Assembly (NCBI GenBank): GCA_029448655.1
Contig: JACCLO010000003.1
Span: 2,728,001-2,792,000, forward strand
Reading direction: 5' to 3'
Source of the DNA: Wolfiporia cocos
Taxonomy: Eukaryota; Basidiomycota; Agaricomycetes; Polyporales; Phaeolaceae
Length of the DNA stretch: 64,000 bases
Part shown: piece by piece, positions 36,597 to 47,749 of the stretch
Layout of the letters: every line of letters starts with the position of its first letter
Numbering within the stretch: position 1 is the stretch's first letter
The notes under the pieces: model-generated
What the model was told of the DNA's origin: nothing
Seen by the model: only the letters and a program-made list of their open reading frames with translations
The model's database searches: none
Translations under genes and position numbers: made by a program

Positions 36597-39500
36597 TCAC
36601 ACAAGTGTCACGAAGTTGCTCCCACAAAAGAAGCATCGCCTGGTCGCATCCAGGATATCGACCGCCAGCCAGCTGCGGCGAACATCATCGGGGAGCCAGT
36701 TATTACCGGTGTGGTTTGGGGGCAGGAATGCTTTGCGGCCACAGCCTATACACGTCCGCACCATAGGTGAAGCGAGAAGGAATGATGTGATGGAGCATTG
36801 TGCTAATGGAGGCATTACAGGGATGAGCAACACAGTTAATAGACTGTAAGCGGGACTCACCCCAAACGTGCCCGTTAGGGCACACGGCAGCACCGAGCTT
36901 TTTCAGAGGTAGAGGAATGCTTGCGTGGCATGCCGGACACAATTCATTCATACTCAAATTCTGGTCTGACAGGGCATTATTTTCCGGAAATCTAGAGCGC
37001 AGGCTGTGGGCTAATTCTGTTGATTCCTGAGCGAGGTCTGGAGCCGAGGCGTGAAACGCCTGTACAATGACACGGATGACGAAAGGAATGTCAGCCGCTT
37101 TGGTCAAGGTCAGGCCATGCGTATATATTATGAAGGAAAGCAATGAGGTACGAACGTGAGAGCAGTTCAATTACAGCACCGACATGACGCAGAAGCGTTC
37201 GCAAAACATGATGCCATATTGTGGCGACGAAATCCCTGGCGGCTTGTGTGAAGGAATTTTTTATCCCTGGATCTCGCGATATTTTCTGACACAGCAGATA
37301 CTGAGTACACCATAAATATGATGAAGTGTTACGACAGTACCTGACAGAAATCCGCGATCACATATCTTAAACGCTGTGACAGAAGCGGAGACCATCCGAA
37401 CAAGTGCATTGACAAGCTTTTCTTGAAATTCCTCCGCATTCCGGTCGTTAGCTCGCCATTGTACCGAGGGACTGTGATGTGGACGATATGTTCAAGTGGG
37501 GGCCCCTGTTGAAGTATTTGGAGTAGGCTTTGATTCACCTTCGATAACGTTCTTGCGTCCCGAAGGTGTAACCAGACAGGCCTGAGCAGGGCCGCAGAGT
37601 ACTCTCCGGTATCTGCGGTCATTGATCAGTGTACAAATGGGAGACTGACTTCAATAACCTACAGGCGTTTGCACATATAATACGACCCTGAAGATCTCGC
37701 AAGAACTCGTCGTCAATTTCTACATCCAAGAGTTGGGCAACTACTAGCATGCTGACGTGTTTGGCTTCGTGCTTGTAGGTGAAGTCTGTTGGCTGAACTG
37801 CCCTACAAAATACTGAGATTGTGATGCGGAGATAATATCTTGTATGCATACTCATGGAGCCAGACATAGGTCGCGTGATGATCATAGCTTGCCATGCCGT
37901 ATATGCGCTGCACGTCTTTAGGTGTGACATTTTCGGGCTCCGCTTCGGCGAAAGCGGATCGACTAGACAGCGATAGTTGCTCTGAAGTCAAGTCGGCGGA
38001 GAATGGCGAGGGAACAGCTGATGGCTCTGTGGAGATAGAATGGATCACATGAAAGGACCCATCTGTCAGCGAGACCACAAGGGCATCTTTCCGCGCGATG
38101 TAGGCCGTTCCAGAAACCAGACAGAGCTTCGAAGATCCGACGGATACTTTTTGGGCGTAGAGGGCGATGGTCCGAAAGCCCGTCCAGCCGCCGGAAGACC
38201 ATGTAGGTGACCACAGGTGGATTGACCCCGGACTGAACATCGTCAGTATCGCCTAAGGCGACTCTGTACATCAGGTTGCATTTAGGGAAAAGAAAGTTTC
38301 ATGCATACGCGTCCACCTTGCACATCGATCCATGTCATCCCCGTAACGCTGGGACCGTCGCTAGCCTGGGGTCCATTGTCCTGCCTTGCAACTGTGACAT
38401 CCAACTCAAAAGCCGCGTTGAACCCTGACAATGTATTGAGCCAGAGGGACTGGGAGACCTTGAAAATAACGACAGTGCCATCAGCAGTTCCACATGCAAG
38501 CAGAGCTTCGCCTGAGAGGATGCAAAGACGCGCGTCAGAAAGATGTGACCGAGATACTGTCATCTTTACTTGTTTCGCGCCCTGACGGTTTCCACGATGA
38601 CCATGTAACGCAGACTATGCATCTGTCATTCAATGACACTGTGCCCGCATTGCGAATTTCCCATACGGCTTCTTCCCGATTGCGGACGAACCTATGCAAT
38701 ATGTCTGCCATGCTTCCAAAATAGAAATCGTCGATACAATGCTTACCTGAGGAGGTCCACGGAGCCGGCTCTGTTTCCCACAGCAAGTAGAGAGCTGTTG
38801 AGTTGAGGTGCAGGAGACGAGTCGAAGACAGCTTGTGGCGACCAGTCGATGCCTACGGGAGGAGCGGATGAGCGGGTCAGGAGGTCATGGTTAAGGGCCT
38901 ACATGTAGCTTGTGCCCGCAGCGTTCTGACAAGCATAGATTCATTCTCAGAGATATACTGCGCTCGTAGCTCGGCGGTCACGTCCAAAACCTGTTTAAGC
39001 AGTTGAAGAAGGTATTGCGATAAACACTGAATGCGTGCCTTAATCCATTCACCCTTCAGATGGTCTTTTACGGGTCCCCATAAGGTTAGTTCCATATTTG
39101 AGTTAAGCACAGCAAGGAGGCAGCTGCGACGATTTCTGTCAGGATTCGTGAAACTCAGGCACATTGTCGGCTCACCCGGCATCAGTCGTGAAATTGCTGG
39201 GAGAGGGAGTGACGGCTCGAAGGATTGGATCGAGGGATCCCAGAGATACTGCGCCCCAGTCTGGTAGGTTGCAGTGCTTAGCGTCGCTCAAGGCGAATAG
39301 CTGGCAAGTTACCCTGGCAATCGGCAGGCCAGTGATGCGCAAATGTCTTATCAAACCCGATCATAGTCCTGAACCAGCTAATAGTTGCTGGATTCTCCGG
39401 TATGTTTTGGCCATCTAGCGCCTGCTTGATTTGAGACGGTGTGCCTATATGAATGGCAATATCTGGGGTCTGATTTTGATTAATAAAGACGTAATCCATA

Positions 39501-39642
39501 TGGGCGCATTTACCAAAATATAGATGGCTGTTTTCGTGAGTACAAGCAATTGGCCATCACCGGTCCATCGGATACAATAAGAGGATGGCACTGCAGACAC
39601 TGCTGCCATGCTGAGGGTGGAGATTTCATGTGGTCGTGTCAT
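36597..39642 (-). CDS. TFIIIC 90-kDa-type subunit with C-terminal zinc finger (GTF3C4/Sfc9-like)
   Basis: The spliced protein has 782 aa in 14 exons (minus): 39642-39514, 39469-39313, 39260-39176, 39135-39039, 38990-38903, 38852-38747, 38691-38570, 38511-38309, 38252-37852, 37802-37687, 37612-37341, 37285-37156, 37097-36861 and 36802-36597. The N-terminal about 450 residues look like a WD/beta-propeller (NSNMELTLWGPVK, CIDWSPQ, ACGTADGTVVIFKV, GSIHLWSP). The C-terminus carries the TFIIIC zinc finger: CPACHASIPL, VCPNGHVW, CSITSFLLASPMVRTC, GCGRKAFLPP and a last CFFCG. It recruits RNA polymerase III machinery to tRNA and 5S promoters. Fourteen in-phase joins support the model. The intron 39038-38991 would use a GC donor, and 39175-39136 is only 40 nt. 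Confidence 0.85.
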
Positions 39643-42600
39643 TTCGTTCTCGATGTCCCTCGTGGCGGCTCTTTACGAAGCGATAATGACTCTGGTCACA
39701 ACGGAAAGCGACATCAGGCATGACCCGGGCGTGCATATCCGTCAGTCAATCAATGATATTTCATGGCGCTTACTTCAACGCGGTCTCCCAGACCCTGTTT
39801 CAATGTTTTCCGTAGTGAATGTTACAGAGAATATAACAATGTCCGTTCTGGGAAGTTAGCCGTCGCCGATCAAAGACATATTCCCACGCCACAGACGCGT
39901 CGCGGGTCGCGGCGGCCGCCTATGCTTAGTGGCTGTGAGGCGTGACACCAATATCCCAAACTCGGCCGCAGCAGTTACCATCACATTGGGGTGGAAAAGA
40001 ACTACTCCCTTGATGTTTGATGCATAGAGCGCTGCTTGATGTCACATAAGCACTGCGGAGGATGCCGCCGTTCATCATATCCATCTAGGCCACAATCGTC
40101 AATTGATAAACTCCGGATGCTTTGAATGATACTACGTGTTTCATTGCCGTCTGGAATAACAGCTGAAATTAGTGGGAAATGTTTATCCGATAGCAATATG
40201 AAAGTGAAGACTCTCGTGTCCCGTGTCTCGACTGGCGGTCGGACTTCGTGTCTCAATGACGGGTCGTCATGCCACCAATACTAATCATGTTTTCATATCG
40301 CGGGCGCGGAGAACAATCAGCATATTAAGTCTAGAGCTGAGCTCAGAAACTGCTGCATGTGGTCAATCATGTAATTGGTCTGGTATTGTCGTGAACTTTC
40401 GCGCGCTGCGGCGGAGAGCTTTACCGTGCCGGTCACTTCTCCGATTCCACAGGTGTTTGATGAACTCGGACAGTAACAGATATGATTTTGAAGCATTCAA
40501 TCATATGACTCCTTGAAGGTAGAATTGAAATGGACTGCGCTAGATATGACGTTTTGTGTAAGATCTTCAATGGGCGTTCTCTCATTGCGTGTTTCTTCAT
40601 TTTCAAGTAGAAATGACGACGAACACACCGTCATATCAGATTGCTGCGTAATTATACTCCGCGTGTGTTACACCTCCCGCCTCACTGCAATTACTGCTCG
40701 TATGGGATTTCTGTATATCAAGCCAAGGGAATTATGAATATGAGACGTGTCATCTAAGTGCCTGCATGAGAATATTGACGGCGATTTCGTGAGCTTGTCA
40801 CATCATTTATTTTATGAAGATTATCTGCTATTGTCATTCCGCATCGTGACTGAGCACTCCTGACAACCAGTCGCGGTATTGTCCACGGGCAATTCATCTC
40901 ATTCAGATGGCTAGTGACATAGGACACGCAGCCGACTCAATGCGCGGCCAATAGATACATACCGACATGGACTACCTCCGAGACGCCGTCGCGGCCTTGA
41001 CCTCCTCCATCAACATTCCATTGCTCTTGATACGCGCCATTCTCCGCTCTATTGATATCAGACGGCACAGAGTTGATAGGCAGTGCAAATGAGACGCATA
41101 TTATCTGATTTGCATGGTCGTGTTGGAGTAGACCCTCCCGCGTCTATCTATAGTTGCGGGGACGCGGAAGGGCCGATAATGTCGGCAGATGAGTCCATTG
41201 GTTGTCATTGCCGATGTACACAGCTCTGAACGGCACGTCATATTTACGCATACGAGTGTCTTAGAAGATGCATTTCATGAACATTCACACCGTAGACTGG
41301 GCGGCACAGGATATGGACATACAACGCCGCCGGATGCTGAGTCAACTTGATAAATTACTCGGTGCCTCCACATATCGATCATTGGTTATGGGAGTCATGA
41401 TAAATACAACACGCTGCTGTGCGCCGTCACGCCGTGAGATGCAGCTGTGCTAATCCACGGGTCAGCCTATGTAAGAAAGACTTCTGCAAGATGACTTACA
41501 GAGCTCCCCAGCATGCTAATGCCAATATTTCATCAGTCGCATTGTGGCGCTCCAGAGCTACAAACTGTTAGAACCGAGTTTATATCAGAGAACAATCTGA
41601 AGCATAGCTTTTCTAGTGGTCACAGCCTCGGTGCTTCGACGCCTGCATGAACCTGTAGTGCTTCCTCTGATTCTTAATTGAATCAGCGAAGTTGTTCCTT
41701 AGATTCTAACAGCAGAAAACCGCACACCATCTGCATCAGTGCTGACATTTGTTACGTCAATCGCAAAATGAGTTTTATGTATGCTATGCAAGCTCTTGCG
41801 CAGTAGGTGATCTACTAGACGAGATCATTAACAGCCTTCTGTGCTATGAGCATGGTGGCCCCCATCAGTTTGACCGGTATGGAGTTTTATCGGAGTGTCA
41901 CGTTTGACGAAAAGTACTGTTGATGTCACACTAGATAACGGCTCGACATAAGCCTAAGCTGAGTTTGAATCGGACTGGGATCGGACTGGTTATTCTGGTC
42001 GAATACGGAAAGACTGCACGACCATCGTGAGGTACAGCGCTATAATCTTATCTTATAAGGACTTGTGGTGACAGTGACAATCAATCCTAGACACGTTAGT
42101 GAGGGGAGGTTACGCCCCTGAATTTGTTTGTTCATTGTAAATCAGTCATACATCGAACGTCTTCTATATGTCAGCGCTATCCGCCCAAAACTGACTGGAT
42201 CTTGATAAAGATGTATCTGATGGGTAAACTTCCGCCTAACATTTTACGGCTGCAAAGCGCTGACGTCGGCACTCAGGCTGTATTGTAGCAGAATGTTCGT
42301 TAGTTCTGATGGCCCTTTACAGCAGTATATAAGCTTTGATCGGCGGCGTCGAAGCGAGATTTTATTGCCCGCATCGACGCGTCTATACGATCACTGTGAA
42401 GTTGTGTTAGCATATTTGCTCTTCTGTGCTTTCATAAGGCGGAGCTTTTACCGGCATTTGACCTTCTGAGCTGAGGTGCGTTCTGCTTGAGTGGCCTATC
42501 GTGCCAGGCAGTCCTGCTTTGTGGCGGGTTGCCACAATCCCGCGACTTGAACATTCGAGAGCAAGGGCTAATCACCGCATTACTCCCACAGGCCTTGGAT

Positions 42601-43007
42601 ACTGGATCAATGTACCGCAAGCTACCTGGTGCCCAAACGCTGGGCAAGTGTGGGTTCGACGGGACGGGACGAGGCCTGATGCAAATGGTCGATGATCTTC
42701 GGTGGTTGCAATCGCAGCTTACTCATACCGGGACGGCTCCGTCAACTGATCTGCCATAATGCATAAAGACGCTACGGCATGACGAACATTATCATGAGGT
42801 TCGTGTAGTACACCCACAGCTTTTGTTCCTACGGAAGCAGTATCCTAGAGCAACAGTTGATAATCTTACTGGTGGCATATCCTCAGGACGCATGTTACGT
42901 ATGGCGTACCGACTGCGCATGCAACAGTTACGTGAAGGCATAAGTACGGGATCAAACATCAGCCAAAAGGAGGATAGTAACAGTGGAGACCTCGTGGCTA
43001 GCCGAGA
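39643..43007. other. Gene-poor region, 3.4 kb
   Basis: No recognisable coding series on either strand. Composition is more AT-rich than the flanks. Only short frames without family motifs occur (for example 40002-40256 minus, 42487-42759 plus). I found no terminal repeats or transposase-like motifs, although an old decayed element cannot be excluded. Confidence 0.5.
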
Positions 43008-44207
43008 TTACTTGTAAGCGAGAAAGTAAGCTGAAAGTGCGGGAAGATCATTAACTCCGGCGTCAGAGTAGCCCTGGCGTCGCGAGCCGCTGAATTTGAG
43101 AACGATCACGGTGCCGCACCACGCTTTGGCGGCGGCACCAGATGTGATTCGTTGTATAGCCCGATTAACCGGGGACCCTCTCTGCAAAGCTCGGGGGCAG
43201 TACCAGATGTGCAAGGGGAATCGCAATGGCTCGCCATTGAGACCTTGTGTGAGAATGATGGTGTTTGGCACCGCCTCGGTGAAGTAGTCTTGCACGAGCG
43301 GCAGTGGACATAGTCCCTGAGACTGTGTGCCCTGGGGGCGGCATTGCACGGTGATCAGTCGGGAGCGATCTGGGTCGATGATGTGAGTAGTGAGATTCTA
43401 GCGCGGACAGTTGCTAGTCGATGTACCTTCCTCGGGGGCAAATAAGATAGCCGTAACCGTGATGAGCTGCTGTTGAATCGGGGGAGGCGTGGCGATCATG
43501 TTTGACTGTTGCGTCGACACCACGGGAATGCATTCTTTGCGGTGGCGGGGCCAATCCTAAACAGGAAGTAGAGATGATCGTCAGGGCTGTTTCACCGGTG
43601 ACCTATTTGGTTGGCACGTACGCCCTGCAAGTGTGCGGGAGTGCAATACCAAGCATTTTGGCAACGACTACACCACATTGTGGTGGTTTGGCCGCATACA
43701 ATGCACGGGTGACTGATGAGAGACTGTGTATTCATTGTAAGACTGCTAAGGACGGCTAGCTGCCTGGACGAGGAGGATATGATGTAGGCGGCGCAATGGG
43801 TGCCTCTGGCCGCTTTTAAATGGGCGGGAGGTACCGTGACTGGGCAATCACCATGAAAATTTCGAAGCGTGAGCGGCACTGTAATTAGGGAACGAGGATA
43901 GGAAGGTAATTTGACTCACCGACGAAGAGATCAGGGTACAGCACTCTACGTAAACCAGGCACCGGTTCGCCCATGAAGGAGACGGCGAGCTAGAACAATC
44001 GAGTTAGATACCATAGACTAGATTGACACTCCATCATACCGGTTACGAAGACCGTCACACATTCGGTGTTACCCAGGGTGTATTCGTTTCTGTTCCCAAC
44101 AAATAGTCGGTTTGTAATTTGACAAAATCGTACTTGCGACATTTGATCGAGTAGAATGACGACCGGGTCCCAGGCATTCGAGCATCATGTCCAATATGCA
44201 CGTTCAT
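43008..44207 (-). CDS. MYND zinc-finger protein
   Basis: The spliced protein has about 317 aa. Exons (minus) are 44207-44073, 43989-43920, 43878-43622, 43556-43427 and 43369-43008. The MYND finger is clear in the middle: CIVCG, CSRCQ, WYCTPAHLQ and, across an intron, DWPRHRKEC. The N-terminal part (HDARMPGTRSSFY; GEPVPGLRRVLYPDLF) and the C-terminal part (LTQGLNGEPLRFPLHIWYCP; VVLKFSG-like VIVLKFSGSRRQGY; LPALSAYFLAYK) look like conserved domains I cannot name. MYND fingers bind proline-rich partners. A shorter gene starting at 43735 is possible, because MNTQSL just before the finger is also a plausible start. The first exon stays open upstream to beyond 44258, so the N-terminus is unsure. 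Confidence 0.72.
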
Positions 44208-44497
44208 TTGTGAGAAATCTCCGCACAGGTCGCCTCCACTTGGGCGCATCGGGCGCAAATAGGCTTTCGGGCGCAGGATCCACCGGTCATAGCCTATGTC
44301 GAGCCTGTCTGTGTCATGAAAGTCGAGCAGACGAGGACGCCGATGTGCAGTCCGATGAGAAGATCAGTTGTTAGGCAAAAGGAAATGAAGTCACTTCCCA
44401 TCTTGTCATATCATTGAAAGCCTGAAACATCATATACTTTGGTATATGCATGGGCGGCATATGTTCAGCGTCACGCCGTCACTGTAACACGGGCGCG

Positions 44498-44541
44498 GAC
44501 CGCCGGAACCCCCGCCGGCGGTCAAGCAACTTGATTGACCG
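44498..44541. promoter_or_regulatory. Two overlapping inverted repeats upstream of Y14
   Basis: gaccgccgg (44498-44506) pairs with ccggcggtc (44515-44523) across 8 nt. Its right arm shares bases with cggtcaa (44519-44525), which pairs with ttgaccg (44535-44541) across 9 nt. The element lies 48-91 bp upstream of the Y14 start codon and between two divergent genes. It could be a dimeric transcription-factor site; the factor is unknown. Confidence 0.45.
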
Positions 44542-44588
44542 TCGCTTATTACAGTAACCACTTACAGCCTCAGCATACCACCTCCAAA

Positions 44589-45360
44589 ATGTCTGACGAT
44601 GAAATGAACATTGATGAGGGTAGGCTTACAGTCTCGAATGCTCGTCATGACGCCAAAATGTCGACTTAATTATCACCTCATGGCATTGCTTTCTCAGGAG
44701 GGAACGGTGGTGTTGTGAGACGCAAGGGCAGAGGTTTCCAAAGTGCTGCCGGTACGTTTTGAGCGCATGCTGTCTTGTCATAACAGACCTGGAACTGCGT
44801 CTTTCTTTGACAGGAGTCGAGAGTGCGGTTACCTCGGAGCAGAAGTTCGATGTGGTGGAATCATCACAGGCACCCTCCGAGACACGAGCTGCGCGCTGTG
44901 AGTGATCAGTCCAGGGCGCGTTTGTGTTCACGTAATGCTGAGTTTGTTTTCATCGCCATCTCAGCTGTTGAGGGATGGATCGTGTTGGTTACCAATGTTC
45001 ACGAAGAGGCCACCGAGGAGGATGTGATGGATAAGTTCGCCGAGTATGGAGAAATTAAAAACCTTCACCTCAATCTCGACCGGAGGACAGGTTACGTAAA
45101 GGTACGCTTCGTTCTCGTTGCATGCGCTTCTAACATCTCACTCTTTGACTGTCTCATAGGGTTATGCCCTGGTGGAGTACGAAACGATGGCGGAAGCCCA
45201 GGCCGCGATTGATGGTGCATCTGGCACTACCCTCCTGGAGCAAGCACTTCAGTGCGATTATGCATTCGTCCGGCCTCCACCATCGGGCCCTAAAAAGGGC
45301 AGAGGACGCGAAGGCCGAGGGCGGAGTGCGAGTCCATCCCGGAAGCGAGACAGAGACTAG
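44589..45360 (+). CDS. RNA-binding protein Y14/RBM8A, exon-junction-complex core
   Basis: The spliced protein has 168 aa. Exons are 44589-44619, 44698-44751, 44814-44897, 44965-45101 and 45160-45360. The N-terminal part is short and acidic/basic ([21 protein letters not shown]). The single RRM spans about residues 58-135: [47 protein letters not shown] and [13 protein letters not shown]. The tail is Arg/Ser-rich ([14 protein letters not shown]). Y14 dimerises with Mago and marks spliced mRNA. RNP motifs look intact. Its presence fits the very intron-rich genes around it. Confidence 0.94.
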
Positions 45361-45679
45361 AACGTCGGATGTACTGTGGATGTGTCCGCTGCAGCATGGT
45401 GCCTTTCATCGAATACCTCTGCGACCAGAACTTATTTCTTGTACTGCTCTACTAAATGCTGTATCATAATTGTCTGCAAATGCTGCTGCTATCCAAGCAT
45501 CATTCTGAGCAACATGCTTGTGGCGCGCGATGGCTTGTCGCGTTGTGTCCGTGTTTGGCATAGCGAACCATGTTCGTGTTTGTACTTCGCACGCGCTTCT
45601 GTCACATTGCACAGTGCCACCTGGTTTCCTTTATCGAGGTCTTTTTTCGCGCGTCACTATCTCCTTCAACGCGTCCAGA

Positions 45680-46744
45680 ATGGCAAGAAATGCAGTTGCA
45701 GCTCTAGACAGCGACAGCGACGTAGACATGGAGAGATCCTCCAGAACACAGAAGGCCAGCAACTCGAAGGCGTCTACCAAGAATCATAGCCGCACCGAGG
45801 ACGAGGATGTGGAGGAGGATGTTCAGGGCTCTGAAGCTGGCGAAGAGGAGTATGAGATAGAGCGTATCCTTGATGCGAAGAGAGGAACATTCCCCGATGT
45901 GAGTGACCGTTCAGATCCAGACCTTACCTCGGAAATGTGTTTACTAGGTTCTCCCTTAGGGCAGGATGGGTTATCTTGTTAAGTGGAGAAATTATGGAGA
46001 GGAACACAACAGCTGGGTCGATGAGCAGGACGCAGGGTAATCTCCACAGCATTTTGCGCCCTTTGAAGGGGCTAATTTATGGATCTAGGAACGCGCAGGA
46101 CCTCATTGACGAATACTGGAACTCGCAAAAGAAGAAAGGCGGTCGCAAATCGACGTCTTCTGCATCAAAGCCTCCTGCTGCTAAGGGTCGCCAATCCGAG
46201 CCAAGCAAAGAAGAAAGCCCGGAGCTGGATGACATACGCCCCAAGAAGCGAGGCAGGCCTTCTAGGTCAATTAAGAAGGCTGAGGAGCAAGATGAGGAGC
46301 AAGAACAGCTAGTTCGTGAATCTACGAAGACCAAAACCACAAAGTCCAAACTATCGAAGTCAAACGACATGGATGACAGTGACGTAGAGCTCATTGACAT
46401 GAAAACCAAGTATGCCGGTGCAGCAACTTGGGAACATCTAGTCGACCATATTGATACTGTTGAGCGTGGTGACGACGATGAGCTCTACGTATACTTCACA
46501 TTGTGAGTGCGCTCCCCCTCGCAATTCGATGTTTGTATGAAGCTGCTGCTCTATAGGAGGAAGAACAAGGCTCGCGCTAAAGAGACCACCACAGTGTGCA
46601 AGGACAAAATGCCTCGGAAGGTATGTCTCGGGCTGCAATGCCACCATACTGTCTAATGACTCGGTGTTCCCGTAGCTGCTCGACTTCTACGAGAAAAATC
46701 TACGGTGGAGAACCGTAGAGGAGGATGACATGGATCAGGACTGA
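45680..46744 (+). CDS. HP1-type chromodomain and chromo-shadow protein
   Basis: The spliced protein has 280 aa. Exons are 45680-45898, 45960-46036, 46089-46502, 46557-46620 and 46676-46744. The N-terminus is acidic, then a chromodomain at about residues 57-105 (EEYEIERILDAKRG, GYLVKWRNYGEEHNSWV, AQDLIDEYW) with the aromatic-cage positions present. The hinge is basic and Ser/Lys-rich (KKRGRPSRSIKK). A C-terminal chromo-shadow domain follows (TWEHLVDHIDTVERG, ELYVYFTL, LLDFYEKNLRWR). HP1/Swi6 proteins bind H3K9-methylated nucleosomes and build heterochromatin. An SIR2-type deacetylase lies 7.3 kb downstream on the same strand. Confidence 0.93.
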
Positions 46745-46795
46745 ATGTCGTTGTTCGATGAATCTTCTTTTGGCCAATTTGTGCTTGCATGTAGC

Positions 46796-47479
46796 TTAGC
46801 GCGTCTTGAACGTTTGAAGAACAGTATCCACATATTCCCTCTGCCGCCGGCGCCCGGCCGGATGTGTCACGCCCTCCGGCCAGAGGTGACAGTACTCACA
46901 AAAACCACAATCGAGCCGTGTCGATGGGGATACCGGTCTGCGCAAGTTGTTGGTCCCCAACAATAGAAAGTTGAGGTCTTCTGACAGATCCGCGAGCTGC
47001 ATGAACGATCTGAGTCTCTTCGTCTCTTCATCTTCGGCCCCGTGACGCGGCCCGTCAACGAACGATTGTAACCAGCAACATCTCGGTGAATGTGTTGCTA
47101 TACTGGACAAGTTTACACACCTTTCAGAGCCATCTGACTCTGTACATAAGGTTGCCGGGATGTACGGGTGTGGACTTGTCCGCAACAAGCGCAAGTTGCA
47201 GGCGATGCTCGCTGCACATGAGTAGGTACGAGCAGTGCCACTTCGGAGTTCTGAAGTAAGCCATATTCTGGCATCTGACAGCGTAGGGCCCCTCGGGCGT
47301 ATGGACACCGCCAGGACACGATGCTGTTCACACTCATTTGTACAATTACAGTAGTCATACGAAGTCTTCCGTGTACAGCATCCATCATGAGTAAGCTGCA
47401 GATTGAGGAGACTTGTCAGCCGGATGAGAATCCCATACCTCATGTTTGTGCGAACAGCAGCCCATCGGGCCCAAAACAT
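46796..47479 (-). other. Unresolved minus-strand coding-like region
   Basis: A 227-codon open frame without stop faces the HP1 gene. Two frames within it look partly protein-like (ACCGQVHTRTSRQPYVQ near 47170; LSEDLNFLLLGTNNL near 46960), and gtgtgt/gtgagt donors occur at 47121 and 46900. I could not assemble one in-phase model and recognise no family. It may be a lineage-specific gene or a decayed one. Confidence 0.25.
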
Positions 47480-47749
47480 CCGCGAGTTAATTTGATGGAT
47501 TCCTCATCGCCTGTCTGTCAAATAGTTGCAGAACGAACACATGGAAGATCGTACAAGAGCTTGATTCCCTGGCATGATCGGCATATCCAAGTATTCGTCA
47601 ACTCATCGGGGTACAATCATCAATATGGAGGCACAAATCAGCATGGGCGAAATTGTCATCCGATAGGGGAAATAGATATAGGGAATAATGGTAGAGGGGC
47701 GAGACCGTCAAAAGCGGAATGTAATGAAAGTAACGGCCCTCACAACGCA

